Shown here: in pieces, positions 25,881-35,272 of the stretch | Layout: each line of letters starts with the position of its first letter | Numbering within the stretch: position 1 is the first letter of the stretch | From: Paludibacteraceae bacterium | GTDB taxonomy: Bacteria; Bacteroidota; Bacteroidia; Bacteroidales; Paludibacteraceae | Reading direction: 5' to 3' | Assembly (NCBI GenBank): GCA_017454915.1 | Contig: JAFTCC010000064.1 | Coordinates: 27,322-91,321, forward strand | DNA: 64,000 bases | Translations under genes and position numbers: made by a program | The notes under the pieces: model-generated | The model's database searches: none | What the model was told of the DNA's origin: nothing | The model's input: the letters and a program-made list of their open reading frames with translations, nothing else

Positions 25881-26702
25881 ATGAAGAAAACACTTTTAAC
25901 AATTTTTGCCCTGTTTATGGTGTTGCTGCCCATGACAGCGCAGATTTCAGAGGGTGAACCCAACTCAACCGTAATTCCTCGCACGGGAAACCGTCCGCAG
26001 GCTGGTGACTGGGGTATCTACATTGGCGGTTCTGTTCGCCAAGTGATGGATCTTGTCAATGCCCATAAGGATGCTGGCAGTATTTTCATCGGTGACGTTC
26101 CTGGCGAGGTTGTAGACGGCTATGACTCTAACAACAATTGGTGGGGGCTACCAATCCTTAACCTCAAGTACTATGTAACCAATCAGTGGGAAGTCCGTTT
26201 GGGCTTCGAATTCGCCAGCAAAACCTTGTCGAACAAGTATAAACTGGAAATCGGAGGCGACGACATTAAACGCAACAACCGTGAGAGCCAGAACTTCACG
26301 CGCTTCCTTCCAGGTTTCGCCTACCACTTCAGCACCAAGAACCTTCTTGATGTTTACCTCGGCGCACAAATGCCTATTGGTTGGGATTCTTATCGTTCAA
26401 AACAGAAAGAGGATGCTGGCGGCGACGTTACCTACACCCGCAACACCTGCACACAGGCTGTTATCGGCGGTGGCGTATTCATCGGTCTGCAGGCTTTCAT
26501 TGCCGACCTTCCGCTTGCCATTGGCGTGGAACTGGGATATTCTGGCCTCGCAAAAATAGGCGGCAACATGAAGACCACACAAGACTTAGGTGACGGCAAG
26601 GAAGTATTCTACAACGACAATCCGAACCTTAAAAAGGCAATTTCAACTTCTGCCGAATGGGGTGCAGACGCCGCTATAACTTTCTCATATTTCTTCCACT
26701 AA
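25881..26702 (+). CDS. Outer-membrane beta-barrel protein
   Basis: 273 residues from the ATG at 25881, which gives a clear signal peptide (MKKTLLTIFALFMVLLPMTAQ). A longer in-frame start at 25851 lies inside the leader hairpins and is rejected. The mature protein starts with a disordered stretch, followed by beta-barrel-like strands with aromatic girdle residues, for example WEVRLGFEFASKTL and FLPGFAYHFSTKNLLDVYLG, and ends ITFSYFFH. It looks like a small outer-membrane barrel of the porin/OmpW-like size class. Function unknown. It heads a short operon with two lipoproteins and is controlled by leader RNA 2. Confidence 0.75.
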   Translation: MKKTLLTIFALFMVLLPMTAQISEGEPNSTVIPRTGNRPQAGDWGIYIGGSVRQVMDLVNAHKDAGSIFIGDVPGEVVDGYDSNNNWWGLPILNLKYYVTNQWEVRLGFEFASKTLSNKYKLEIGGDDIKRNNRESQNFTRFLPGFAYHFSTKNLLDVYLGAQMPIGWDSYRSKQKEDAGGDVTYTRNTCTQAVIGGGVFIGLQAFIADLPLAIGVELGYSGLAKIGGNMKTTQDLGDGKEVFYNDNPNLKKAISTSAEWGADAAITFSYFFH

Positions 26703-26723
26703 TCACAAAAAAACTAACTCACA

Positions 26724-27167
26724 ATGAAACAGGTTAAAACACTAATGATGATGGCGTTGCTGCTACTGACTTCGTGCGTTAGTCAGCACACCATTAACCG
26801 TCACTCATACGGACCTGATGTCGTTCACCTAAAAATGACTATGGACGACTACGAGTATCTTGGCGACGTGACGGTTGACACCGAATACAAGGTTTACTTC
26901 GGCATATTCCGCAAGATACTTACGATAAACGGTGAGGCATACAACACAAGAAGCTACACCGCCACCCGTCTGACCTTAACGCCCAAAACAAGAGTTTCGC
27001 GCAGAATCAACAGGGCACTTTACAAAGTCCTTGACACTTATCCTGATGCTGACTACATTGTCCCGTCAACCTACAAAAAGTCTGTTGACCACATGATTGG
27101 CGGACGCATCGTTCGCGAGCAACAAACTCTCAAAGTATATCGGCTAAAAGGAACTGCCAAAGAATGA
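26724..27167 (+). CDS. Small lipoprotein of unknown function
   Basis: 147 residues with an SPII signal ending LLLLTSC (lipid Cys near 18). The mature part contains MTMDDYEYLGDVTVDTEY and a basic C-terminal half with KSVDHMIGGRIVREQQTL. There are no transmembrane segments after the signal. It lies 21 bases after the beta-barrel gene and 4 bases before the next lipoprotein gene, and all three are likely expressed together. I do not recognise the family. Confidence 0.75.
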   Translation: MKQVKTLMMMALLLLTSCVSQHTINRHSYGPDVVHLKMTMDDYEYLGDVTVDTEYKVYFGIFRKILTINGEAYNTRSYTATRLTLTPKTRVSRRINRALYKVLDTYPDADYIVPSTYKKSVDHMIGGRIVREQQTLKVYRLKGTAKE

Positions 27168-27171
27168 CAAC

Positions 27172-28014
27172 ATGAAACGTCTGAATACATTACTTATCCT
27201 GCTGCCGCTGTTTCTGCTCATAGCCTGCAACAAAGAAGACTCGTCGCCTCTCGTGGCCTTTTTCTCGGATATCTATGATGCCGCTATCCCAATTGAAGGA
27301 AACAAAGAAATTTACCTCACCGTGACAGTAATCACCAATGGGGTGCACATCAACAAGATTACACTGGAGTCTAATGACAAGACATACGGCATTCAGCAGG
27401 TAATTGATTCCGTTCCTGACATCGGAACTAATGACACCCGCAAAATCAACCTCAAATACAAGACGCACTACTATGCGGAGGAAACTATGGTAACCCTTAC
27501 ATCCCGTGTGTTCACAGAAGAGGGTGAAATGATGGAAATTAAGAAATACCTTGCCGTCAAGCCATCTGACATCAGTTGGAACTTACAGGAAAGTGTAACC
27601 ATGTATTCTGCCGGTTCAAGCAGAAAATATGGATTCAGCATTCCGCAGATGACAACCGTGTTTCCCGAAATAATTGACAACGACACTCTCCTGTTCTACG
27701 ACCGAGCGCATGAGGACGAGGAGCAGAAAGACGCTATGACCAACTCATGGGAATCCAGAACTGGCATATATTTCGCACGTTTTGAAAGCCTTGACTTCTC
27801 CAACTCAAACATTGCTGCCATTGAGCAAGCCTATAATTTGTCGGCACGCGACAATGTCATTCTCGACATTAAGGCCAACGATCTACTCATATTTGGGTCA
27901 AAGAAGGATGTTTATGGACTTATCAAGGTGCTGCTTACAATTGATGATGAGGGGCATGAAAACGACAGGTATGTATTCAGCATCAAATGCCGCAAGGATA
28001 TCTTTGTGGAATAG
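27172..28014 (+). CDS. Lipoprotein of unknown function
   Basis: 280 residues with an SPII signal ending LFLLIAC (lipid Cys at about 19), followed by NKEDSSPL. The mature chain appears to be all-beta with several surface Asp/Glu clusters (for example DRAHEDEEQKDAM near 180). No known domain could be identified by eye. It is the third gene of the leader-RNA-2 operon. Transcription probably ends at the hairpin at 28043-28083. Confidence 0.75.
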   Translation: MKRLNTLLILLPLFLLIACNKEDSSPLVAFFSDIYDAAIPIEGNKEIYLTVTVITNGVHINKITLESNDKTYGIQQVIDSVPDIGTNDTRKINLKYKTHYYAEETMVTLTSRVFTEEGEMMEIKKYLAVKPSDISWNLQESVTMYSAGSSRKYGFSIPQMTTVFPEIIDNDTLLFYDRAHEDEEQKDAMTNSWESRTGIYFARFESLDFSNSNIAAIEQAYNLSARDNVILDIKANDLLIFGSKKDVYGLIKVLLTIDDEGHENDRYVFSIKCRKDIFVE

Positions 28015-28042
28015 CATTTACGGTTAACACATCTCTATTCAG

Positions 28043-28083
28043 CAGCCGCAGACACATTATGAGCGTTTGTGGCTGTTGTTTTT
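28043..28083 (+). terminator. Probable terminator of the leader-2 operon
   Basis: CAGCCGCAGAC (28043-28053) pairs with GTTTGTGGCTG (28065-28075), with two G-T wobbles, around an 11-base loop and is followed by a T-rich run. It lies 29 bases after the preceding stop. Confidence 0.65.
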
Positions 28084-28137
28084 CATATTTTGCTGCATAA
28101 GGAGAGTTTTGCTTCCTAATGTGAGAAATCTTCTAAT

Positions 28138-28168
28138 TTTGCTATACGGCGTTTTTTTTGTACATTTG
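28138..28168 (+). promoter_or_regulatory. Promoter for the nitroreductase gene
   Basis: TTTG at 28138-28141 and TACATTTG at 28161-28168, 19 bases apart. The predicted leader is about 150 bases and includes the palindrome GGACATGACAGTCATGTC near 28217-28234, which might be an operator or an RNA hairpin. Confidence 0.75.
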
Positions 28169-28324
28169 CAGAGCGGACAATAGATAATCGTTGGCCGTTG
28201 GTTGTGCACCATGTAAAGGACATGACAGTCATGTCACTACAACAATTTTCGATTTAACGCACCTGCTTCGCTGCATAACGGTAAAACCGCAAATGATTAA
28301 ATAAATCGATAAATAAATGAATTA

Positions 28325-28864
28325 ATGGATAATTTTCTTGAACTGCTGCAACATCGCCGCAGCATACGCAAATACACGGCTCAACCCGTTGAGGAGGAGA
28401 AGATAGAGTGCCTGACCCGCGCCGCGCTGATGTCCCCCGCTGGCAAGCGGCTTAACCCGTGGCAGTTCGTAGTGGTTACAGACCACGAGAAACTGTCGAA
28501 GATGTCTCAATGCCGCACCTACGGCAGCCAGATGCTCAACGAAGCCCCTCTTGGCATTGTCGTCTGCGCTGACGCAAGCCTGTCAGACACATGGCAATTC
28601 GACTGCGCCATTACAGCCGAAAACATTATGCTTGCCGCCCGCGACATGGGTTTGGGCTCATGCTGGGTACAGGTTTACGGCCGTGAGCACGACGACCCGG
28701 AAGGACGGTTTAACACCGCCGAGCAATGGGTGAGGCACCTGCTCTCAATCCCTGACAACATCACGGTGGTGTGCGTCGTCAGCATCGGATACCCCAACGA
28801 GGAACGGAAACCTTACGACTTCGACAAACTGCCTTACGATAAAATACACCGCGAAACATGGTGA
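28325..28864 (+). CDS. Nitroreductase-family flavoprotein
   Basis: 179 residues. The N-terminal RRSIRKYTAQPVEEEKI and the segment SPAGKRLNPWQFVVV are the flavin (FMN) binding elements of the nitroreductase fold. The region IMLAARDMGLGSCWVQV is the dimer/FMN contact helix. These enzymes reduce nitro compounds, quinones or other acceptors with NAD(P)H in the cytoplasm; the natural substrate is not evident. The gene is preceded by a promoter with a long leader and followed by pdxA 58 bases later. Confidence 0.85.
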   Translation: MDNFLELLQHRRSIRKYTAQPVEEEKIECLTRAALMSPAGKRLNPWQFVVVTDHEKLSKMSQCRTYGSQMLNEAPLGIVVCADASLSDTWQFDCAITAENIMLAARDMGLGSCWVQVYGREHDDPEGRFNTAEQWVRHLLSIPDNITVVCVVSIGYPNEERKPYDFDKLPYDKIHRETW

Positions 28865-28922
28865 CAACGCAGAAAGAACAAAGAGTAATGTCTTAACTTC
28901 TAAAATCCTAAACTTCATATAT

Positions 28923-30017
28923 ATGCAAAAACCAAAAATAGCCATTACGCCGGGTGACACCAACGGCATTGGATATGAGATAATCCTTAAGACCCTCAAC
29001 GAGCCTCACCTGCTTGAGCTCTGCACACCCGTCATATACGGTTCGCTCAAGACGCTGACCACACACCGCCACACCTTGCAGGAAATCATCGTCAACATCA
29101 CGCCTGTCAACTCCGTGAGCGAGATACAGGACAAGAAAGTGTGCCTCGTTAACTGCACCAACGACGAGACTCCTGTCCAGTTTGGCATACCGACCCAAGA
29201 GAGTGCCAAAGCCGCCTACGATGCGCTCGGAGCGGCGTGCAAAGACCTCAAGGAGGGCAAAGTTGACCTGCTCGTTACCGCCCCAATCAACAAGCAGAAC
29301 ATGCAGCAGACCGACTTCCACTATCCGGGTCATACAGAGTTCCTTGCTGCCCAATTTGCCACCGACCGTGCCGAAAGCCTCATGATGCTCGTCAACAGGC
29401 TTATGCGTATTGCGCTGGTAACCAACCACCTGCCCATTTCACAAGTGGCACAAGCCATCACCGAAGAACGCATTATCGACAAGCTTCGGCTGCTCAACGA
29501 GAGCCTGCAGCGCGATTTCCAGATACGCAAGCCGCGCATCGCAGTGCTCGCCCTTAACCCACATGCCGGTGACAACGGTTTCCTTGGAACCGAAGAAGTA
29601 GAAATCATAGAGCCAGCAATAGAAAAAGCCGCGCAGGCAGGCATTAACGCTTTCGGACCATTTGCCGCCGACGGCTTCTTCGGAGCACTGCGCTACCGCA
29701 GCTACGACGCTGTTCTTGCCATGTATCACGACCAAGGCCTCGCGCCTTTCAAGGCTCTTGACATGAGCGGCGTCAACTACACCGCCGGACTGCCTATCGT
29801 CCGCACAAGCCCCGACCACGGAACCGCATACGAGATTGCCGGCAAAAACCTCGCCAACGAGGACTCGTTCCGCCAAGCTATCTACACCGCTGTCGACATC
29901 TGGCAGCACAGGCTTTTTAACGACGAAATAAGCCGTAATCCGCTGGTGATAACCGACAAGCACCGCCCAAAAGAATACAAGCCCATGAAACCGTTTGAGC
30001 CCAAAAACGAAGAGTAA
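28923..30017 (+). CDS. pdxA: 4-hydroxythreonine-4-phosphate dehydrogenase PdxA
   Basis: 364 residues, close to the Bacteroidota family length. It oxidises 4-phosphohydroxy-L-threonine in the DXP-dependent pathway to pyridoxal phosphate. Recognisable motifs are the N-terminal IAITPGDTNGIGYEI, the segment YPGHTEFLA with a metal-binding His, a second cluster LALNPHAGDNGFLG, and MYHDQGLAPFKAL with another metal ligand. The ATG at 28923 matches the family start. A DUF4837 lipoprotein gene follows after 21 bases, as is common in Bacteroidota. Confidence 0.95.
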   Translation: MQKPKIAITPGDTNGIGYEIILKTLNEPHLLELCTPVIYGSLKTLTTHRHTLQEIIVNITPVNSVSEIQDKKVCLVNCTNDETPVQFGIPTQESAKAAYDALGAACKDLKEGKVDLLVTAPINKQNMQQTDFHYPGHTEFLAAQFATDRAESLMMLVNRLMRIALVTNHLPISQVAQAITEERIIDKLRLLNESLQRDFQIRKPRIAVLALNPHAGDNGFLGTEEVEIIEPAIEKAAQAGINAFGPFAADGFFGALRYRSYDAVLAMYHDQGLAPFKALDMSGVNYTAGLPIVRTSPDHGTAYEIAGKNLANEDSFRQAIYTAVDIWQHRLFNDEISRNPLVITDKHRPKEYKPMKPFEPKNEE

Positions 30018-30038
30018 GGGGAAAAGACTCCAAGCAAG

Positions 30039-31070
30039 ATGAAATTCCGCAATATCATATTAGCAGCGCTCACCGTTCTGACGCTCTGTGGCTGCTTCAG
30101 CAAAGACAAACTCCTGCCTAGCGTTACAGGCTCAAGCTACGAAGTCCTCGTGGTGATGAACAATGCTCCGTGGCAGTCCGCCGCCGGCGACACCGTGCGC
30201 AAACACCTTGAAGCTGACATGCCCTGCCTGCCGCAGGTGGAACCCATGCTCAGCATTTCCAGAACGCCATGGAACGAGTTCTCCGACATCCTCAAACCTG
30301 TCCGCAACATCGTTTTGGCAGACATTGACAGCTCCAAATACACCCAGCCTAAAGTCAAATATCTCCGCGACCGCTGGGCACACCCTCAGGCTGTGGTTCA
30401 GATACAGGCACCTGACAACGCTTCGTTTGCGGAAGCATATTCACAGGCTGCGCAGCACATCACTAACTACTTCATCGACTGCGAGTTGGAGCGTCAGCAC
30501 GACTTCTACCGCAAACATTTCACCAACGCCGAGGCGCACAAGACACTGCTACGCAAATTCGATATTGACATACACATCCCTAACGACATGGCGGCATCCA
30601 CCGACACCACCGACTTCTTTTGGATTACCGACACCAAAGGCCGTGTGCGCCGCGACATCATGATTTACACGCTACCATACACCAGTGCTGACGACCTCAC
30701 GCTGCAAGGGCTCATTAACAAGCGCGACTCCATCTGCCGCCTCTACATACACGGCCGCGACGACAGCTCTTACATCGCAACCGAATGGAAACACATTCCG
30801 CCTATAATGAGGCAGATAACCGTTGACAGCGCCTATTGTGCCGAAGTGCGCGGACTATGGCGCATGGAGAACGGCGACGCCATGGGCGGACCATTTGTCA
30901 TGAACGCCCGCATTACGCCTGACGGACGCAAAATCCTCGTTGCTGAAGGTTTCTGCTTCGGACCCGGGCAAAAAAAGCGCAACCCTTTGCGGCAACTCGA
31001 AGCCGTAATCAGAGGCATGAAATTCTTCAACAAGGACAATACTGCCGCTAAACAGGAAACGGAACAATAG
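30039..31070 (+). CDS. DUF4837-family lipoprotein
   Basis: 343 residues with an SPII signal ending LTLCGC (lipid Cys near 19). The mature part contains SSYEVLVVMNNAPWQSAAGD at its start and DKGRVRRD-like and YIATEWKHIPPIM segments later. This fits the DUF4837 family of Bacteroidota, whose role is unknown. The gene lies between pdxA and the DUF2520 gene, with the latter only 1 base downstream. The cluster may be a single transcript, but no shared pathway is obvious. Confidence 0.75.
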   Translation: MKFRNIILAALTVLTLCGCFSKDKLLPSVTGSSYEVLVVMNNAPWQSAAGDTVRKHLEADMPCLPQVEPMLSISRTPWNEFSDILKPVRNIVLADIDSSKYTQPKVKYLRDRWAHPQAVVQIQAPDNASFAEAYSQAAQHITNYFIDCELERQHDFYRKHFTNAEAHKTLLRKFDIDIHIPNDMAASTDTTDFFWITDTKGRVRRDIMIYTLPYTSADDLTLQGLINKRDSICRLYIHGRDDSSYIATEWKHIPPIMRQITVDSAYCAEVRGLWRMENGDAMGGPFVMNARITPDGRKILVAEGFCFGPGQKKRNPLRQLEAVIRGMKFFNKDNTAAKQETEQ

Positions 31071-31071
31071 C

Positions 31072-31836
31072 ATGAAAATCGTCATTATAGGCTCGGGCAA
31101 CGTTGCAAGCCACATCGCCCCTGCACTTCATCGCGCCGGTCACAACATAGTCCAGATTTTCAGCCCCACACCCGAGCATGCCCAAACCCTTGCCGCAGTA
31201 ACGGGGAGCGATGCCATAAGCGACATACGGAACATTGACACCACAGCCCAGTGCTATATCTACAGCGTGCTCGACGATGTCCTTCCTTCTGTCATCGGCG
31301 CCATGCCCGCACTGCCCAATGCGGTGCATCTGCACACAGCCGGCAGCATGGACATCAACCTGTTTGAAGGGTACCAGCAGCGCTACGGAGTGCTCTACCC
31401 CATGCAGACGTTCAGCAAAAACGTGGAAGTGGACCTATGCACAACGCCATTCTTCATTGAGGGTAACGACCAACAGACGCAGGACACCGCATTGCAACTC
31501 GCCCGACAACTCAGCCACAGAGTTATCTGCGCCACCACAGCACAGCGCACTCAACTGCACATCGGCGCAGTATTCGCCAGCAACTTCACAAACCATCTCT
31601 ACGCAATGTGCCACGACATATTGGATGCTGCCGGACTGCCTTTTGACGTCATGCTGCCGCTCATTGACGCCACAGCAAAAAAAATCCATACCCTCGAACC
31701 GCACAAAGCCCAAACAGGGCCTGCCGCAAGGCACGACAAAAAAGTAATGGAAAAACACATCGCCGCACTCACCAACGACACACAGAAAAAAATATACAAA
31801 CTACTTTCCGACTCTATCGAACAGAGCGCAGAATAA
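31072..31836 (+). CDS. Rossmann-fold DUF2520 protein
   Basis: 254 residues. The N-terminal Rossmann fold begins with the dinucleotide loop IVIIGSGNVASHIA (GxGxxA type). The C-terminal helical DUF2520 domain (about 125-254) contains RTQLHIGAVFASNFTNHLYA, typical of this family. Related proteins resemble pyrroline-5-carboxylate reductases or F420/NADP oxidoreductases, but the substrate is unknown. It starts one base after the DUF4837 gene stop. Downstream is a dispersed palindromic repeat, then the nrdD promoter region. Confidence 0.85.
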   Translation: MKIVIIGSGNVASHIAPALHRAGHNIVQIFSPTPEHAQTLAAVTGSDAISDIRNIDTTAQCYIYSVLDDVLPSVIGAMPALPNAVHLHTAGSMDINLFEGYQQRYGVLYPMQTFSKNVEVDLCTTPFFIEGNDQQTQDTALQLARQLSHRVICATTAQRTQLHIGAVFASNFTNHLYAMCHDILDAAGLPFDVMLPLIDATAKKIHTLEPHKAQTGPAARHDKKVMEKHIAALTNDTQKKIYKLLSDSIEQSAE

Positions 31837-31900
31837 CTGTGCCGCCCCTACGGGGCTATCCACCCACGCTAATTTGTGCCACCACTGCGTGGCTGGAATT
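31837..31900. repeat. Dispersed palindromic repeat module
   Basis: Contains the reverse form of the GCCCCGTAGGGGCGG module (CCGCCCCTACGGGGC) immediately after the preceding stop, then CACCACTGCGTGG. It belongs to the same family as the array at 3293-4070. The following stretch to 32045 is AT-rich and shows no gene. Confidence 0.7.
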
Positions 31901-32045
31901 TATTTGAACATTAGAACGAAATAATAAGGGCTACATTGATCCGCAAAGGGAGTGCTGTAAACGATTACACCTCACAAAACCATACAATTTTGCAGCATTA
32001 ACGATACACTATTTTTGGAAAACTCTGAAAACCACATACATACAC

Positions 32046-32123
32046 AAAGTTGTCCAAATTTTTCCTTTAATACATTGATTATCAGTAATAAGAAATTTTT
32101 TTTATAAAAAAAAGTTGTCCAAA
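32046..32123 (+). promoter_or_regulatory. Two direct repeats AAAGTTGTCCAAA upstream of nrdD
   Basis: The 13-base word AAAGTTGTCCAAA occurs at 32046-32058 and again at 32111-32123, 65 bases apart. The second copy ends 24 bases before the -7 element TAACTTTG at 32148-32155. The pair could be operator sites for control of the anaerobic ribonucleotide reductase. They do not resemble an NrdR box. Confidence 0.5.
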
Positions 32124-32147
32124 AGGTATTATTTCAAAAACTTTTTA

Positions 32148-32155
32148 TAACTTTG
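32148..32155 (+). promoter_or_regulatory. Promoter -7 element for nrdD
   Basis: TAACTTTG at 32148-32155. A clear TTTG is missing at the expected -33 position, so an activator may be needed. A leader hairpin (GCCGGCACTG...CAGTACCGG, about 32182-32205) follows. Confidence 0.6.
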
Positions 32156-32263
32156 CATCCGCTGTCGGGAAAGAAAAAGCGCCGGCACTGTATTCAGTAC
32201 CGGATATGATAGACAGCCATGATAAATAACCTAACTCTTTTACCTTTATTTACCTGTAAAAAA

Positions 32264-34486
32264 ATGATTCAGACAGTTGTCAAACGCGACGGCCGCATTG
32301 TCGGCTACAACGAGGAGAAAATCGTTACGGCAATCCGTAAAGCCATGCTGCACACAGAGAAAGGCGAAGACATGGCGCTTATACACCAAATCACTGACCA
32401 CATCACATTCCGCGGCGAGCCGCAAATGAGCGTTGAGGGCATTCAGGACATGGTGGAACTGGAGTTGATGAAGAGTGCCCGCAAAGACGTGGCAAAGGCC
32501 TACATCGCCTATCGTGACCAGCGCCGCATAGCGCGCAAAGCGAAAACCCGCGACATTTTCCAAGAAATCATCAACATCAAGAACAATGACATCACCCGCG
32601 AAAATGCCAACATGAACGCCGACACCCCTGCCGGCATGATGATGAAGTTCGCGTCAGAGGCCACAAAACCTTTCGTTGACGACTATCTGCTGTCGGCTGA
32701 CGTGCTTGACGCTGTCCGCAACAATTATCTTCACATCCACGATAAGGACTACTATCCGACCAAGTCCCTGACCTGCGTTCAGCACCCGCTTGACAACATC
32801 CTCAACGGCGGTTTCAGCGCCGGTCACGGCGAGTCACGCCCTGCAAAACGCATTGAAACGGCAAGCGTTTTGGCGTGCATATCAATGGAGACAGCCCAGA
32901 ACGAGATGCACGGTGGCCAGGCGATACCAGCGTTTGACTTCTATCTCGCACCGTTTGTGCGCACCTCGTTCATCGAAGAGTTGAAAAAACTCGAAGACTA
33001 TAACGCCAAAGACTATTCACACCTTTACACCAAAGAGGTTGACGACTTCATCACCCGTCCATTAGAGGGTTTGACAGGCGAGGAGCGCGTGCTCCAGCAT
33101 GCCATGAACAAAACCGTTGGGCGCGTTCACCAAGCCATGGAGGCATTCATACACAACATGAACACCATCCACAGCCGTGGCGGCAACCAAGTGGTATTCA
33201 GCTCCATCAACTACGGCACCGACACGTCAGCCGAAGGACGTTGCGTGATACGCGAGATTCTCAAGAGCACATACGAAGGCGTGGGCAATGGCGAAACTGC
33301 CATCTTCCCCATACAGATTTGGAAAAAGAAACGCGGCGTAAGCTATCTGCCAACCGACCGCAACTACGACCTGTATCAGTTGGCTTGCAAGGTTACCGCA
33401 AGACGCTTCTTCCCCAACTTCCTCAACCTTGACGCCACCTATAACCAAGACCCCGACTGGCGCGCTGACGACCCGAAGCGCTACATCCACGAGGTTGCGA
33501 CGATGGGCTGCCGCACACGCGTGTTCGAAAACAGGTTCGGACCAAGAACATCTATCGGACGCGGAAACATCTCATTCTCGACCATCAATATCGTCAAACT
33601 TGCTATCGAGTGCATGAACATCGAGAACCAAGAGCAGCGCATCGCGGCTTTCTTCGCAAAACTTGACTACATGCTTGAACTCGCCGCCAAACAGCTGCAC
33701 GAGCGCTTTGAATTCCAAAAAACAGCTTTTGCCAAGCAGTTCCCGTTGCTGATGAAATCATTATGGATAGGCTGCGACAAACTTAAACCCAACGACACCA
33801 TCGCGTCAGTCATAAACCAAGGCACGCTTGGAATCGGTTTCATCGGACTGGCAGAATGTCTTGTGGCTCTGACCGGCAAGCACCATGGCGAAGACGCTGC
33901 CGCTCAAGAACTCGGACTGAAAATAATAACCTACATGCGCGACCGCGTCAACGATTTCTCGGAGCGCTATCAGCACAACTACTCTGTTCTCGCCACTCCA
34001 GCCGAGGGCTTGTCGGGCAAGTTCACACGCGTTGACCAGAAGACATTCGGGCGCATACCCGGCGTTACTGACCGCGACTACTACACCAACTCGAACCACG
34101 TGCCTGTATATTACCACTGCTCGGCACGCCACAAAGCTGAGATTGAGGCACCGTACCACAACCTGACACGCGGCGGACACATCTTCTATGTGGAGATAGA
34201 CGGCGACGCAACACACAACCCGGAAGTTATCATGCGCGTTGTTGATATGATGGACCAACTCAACATTGGTTACGGGTCGGTCAACCACAACCGCAACCGC
34301 TGCATGGACTGCGGGTATGAGGATGCCACAGAAGGACTTGAGAAATGCCCTAAATGCGGCTCAACTAATATCGACAGGCTGCAGCGCATTACCGGCTACC
34401 TCGTGGGCACCACAGACCGCTGGAACCACGGCAAATTGTCGGAACTGCACGACCGCGTAACTCACATTCACGACAAAGATTGCTAA
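32264..34486 (+). CDS. nrdD: Anaerobic (class III) ribonucleoside-triphosphate reductase
   Basis: 740 residues from the ATG at 32264 (an in-frame ATG at 32219 would add 15 residues that look unlike the family). It reduces ribonucleotides to deoxyribonucleotides under anoxic conditions. The N-terminal ATP-cone (about 1-95) starts TVVKRDGRIVGYNEEKIV. The C-terminal zinc site carries CMDCGY and CPKCGS. The glycyl-radical site is RITGYLVG with Gly at about 711, in the usual place 30 residues from the end. The activating enzyme NrdG is encoded 122 bases downstream. No aerobic reductase is seen in this window. Confidence 0.95.
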   Translation: MIQTVVKRDGRIVGYNEEKIVTAIRKAMLHTEKGEDMALIHQITDHITFRGEPQMSVEGIQDMVELELMKSARKDVAKAYIAYRDQRRIARKAKTRDIFQEIINIKNNDITRENANMNADTPAGMMMKFASEATKPFVDDYLLSADVLDAVRNNYLHIHDKDYYPTKSLTCVQHPLDNILNGGFSAGHGESRPAKRIETASVLACISMETAQNEMHGGQAIPAFDFYLAPFVRTSFIEELKKLEDYNAKDYSHLYTKEVDDFITRPLEGLTGEERVLQHAMNKTVGRVHQAMEAFIHNMNTIHSRGGNQVVFSSINYGTDTSAEGRCVIREILKSTYEGVGNGETAIFPIQIWKKKRGVSYLPTDRNYDLYQLACKVTARRFFPNFLNLDATYNQDPDWRADDPKRYIHEVATMGCRTRVFENRFGPRTSIGRGNISFSTINIVKLAIECMNIENQEQRIAAFFAKLDYMLELAAKQLHERFEFQKTAFAKQFPLLMKSLWIGCDKLKPNDTIASVINQGTLGIGFIGLAECLVALTGKHHGEDAAAQELGLKIITYMRDRVNDFSERYQHNYSVLATPAEGLSGKFTRVDQKTFGRIPGVTDRDYYTNSNHVPVYYHCSARHKAEIEAPYHNLTRGGHIFYVEIDGDATHNPEVIMRVVDMMDQLNIGYGSVNHNRNRCMDCGYEDATEGLEKCPKCGSTNIDRLQRITGYLVGTTDRWNHGKLSELHDRVTHIHDKDC

Positions 34487-34641
34487 CTTGTCAAGGGAAT
34501 TAGACCCGCAAGCATTTTGACAGAAAAATATACGGGCACGCAGTAACGGCGTGTCCGTATATTTCACAACAATATTTATTCCGCGCGGTACTCCACACAC
34601 ACAGATTTATGCCGCGACAAGACACAGAAAGGTTTAACACG

Positions 34642-35151
34642 ATGAACATCTCACTGCTCAAGATAGAAGAAGACACCACCGTTGACGGACCCGGTTTCCG
34701 CACCTCAATATACTGCGCCGGCTGCGAGAACGCATGCCCTGGCTGCCATAACCCGCAGTCGTGGGACATCAACAACGGCACTCCCACACCCGTCGAGGAC
34801 ATTCTGAAAACCGTGCTCGCCGACCCCTATGCCGACGTCACTTTCACCGGAGGCGACCCAATGTTCAGCCCGGAAGGATTTACCGAACTTGCCCGTCTGA
34901 TAAAGCAGCATAGCGGCAAAAACATCTGGTGCTACACAGGCTACCGTTTCGAGGCGTTGAAAGACAAGAAGCCACAGCGCGAGCTGCTCGAACAGATTGA
35001 CGTGCTCGTGGACGGGCCTTTCGTGGAACGGCTGAAAGACAAAGACCTGCTCTACCGCGGCAGCAGCAACCAACGTCTAATTGACGTGCGCGCAAGCCTC
35101 GAAAGCGGAGAGACCGTGCTCTATGACTACCAGCCAATACCCGTGTTCTAA
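34642..35151 (+). CDS. nrdG: Anaerobic ribonucleotide reductase activating protein (radical SAM)
   Basis: 169 residues from the ATG at 34642; a start at 34609 would add 11 residues without family support. It is a radical SAM enzyme that installs the glycyl radical on NrdD. The [4Fe-4S] motif is C-x3-C-x2-C in CENACPGC (C28, C32, C35), preceded by an extra CAGC pair that is common in NrdG. Later motifs are FTGGDPMF and WCYTGYRFE. A terminator hairpin follows at 35174-35213. Confidence 0.92.
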   Translation: MNISLLKIEEDTTVDGPGFRTSIYCAGCENACPGCHNPQSWDINNGTPTPVEDILKTVLADPYADVTFTGGDPMFSPEGFTELARLIKQHSGKNIWCYTGYRFEALKDKKPQRELLEQIDVLVDGPFVERLKDKDLLYRGSSNQRLIDVRASLESGETVLYDYQPIPVF

Positions 35152-35173
35152 AATAGGAAACGCTCTATTAAGC

Positions 35174-35213
35174 AAAAATCCCTTCCGCGCCTGAATGCGC
35201 TGAAGGGATTTTT
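35174..35213 (+). terminator. Terminator after nrdG
   Basis: AAAAATCCCTT (35174-35184) pairs with AAGGGATTTTT (35203-35213), with an inner GCGC / GCGC stem. The tail is T-rich on the plus strand. Its symmetry may also serve the convergent esterase gene. Confidence 0.8.
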
Positions 35214-35272
35214 GGTTTTAGGTCCACAAGTTTGGATTTTGCGACAAGAACTCCTATATTCACGATATCCAG

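Noticed and set aside
28015..28324. tRNA or other RNA gene in the gap before the nitroreductase gene
   Set aside because: No cloverleaf could be drawn; the gap holds a terminator, a promoter and a short palindrome.
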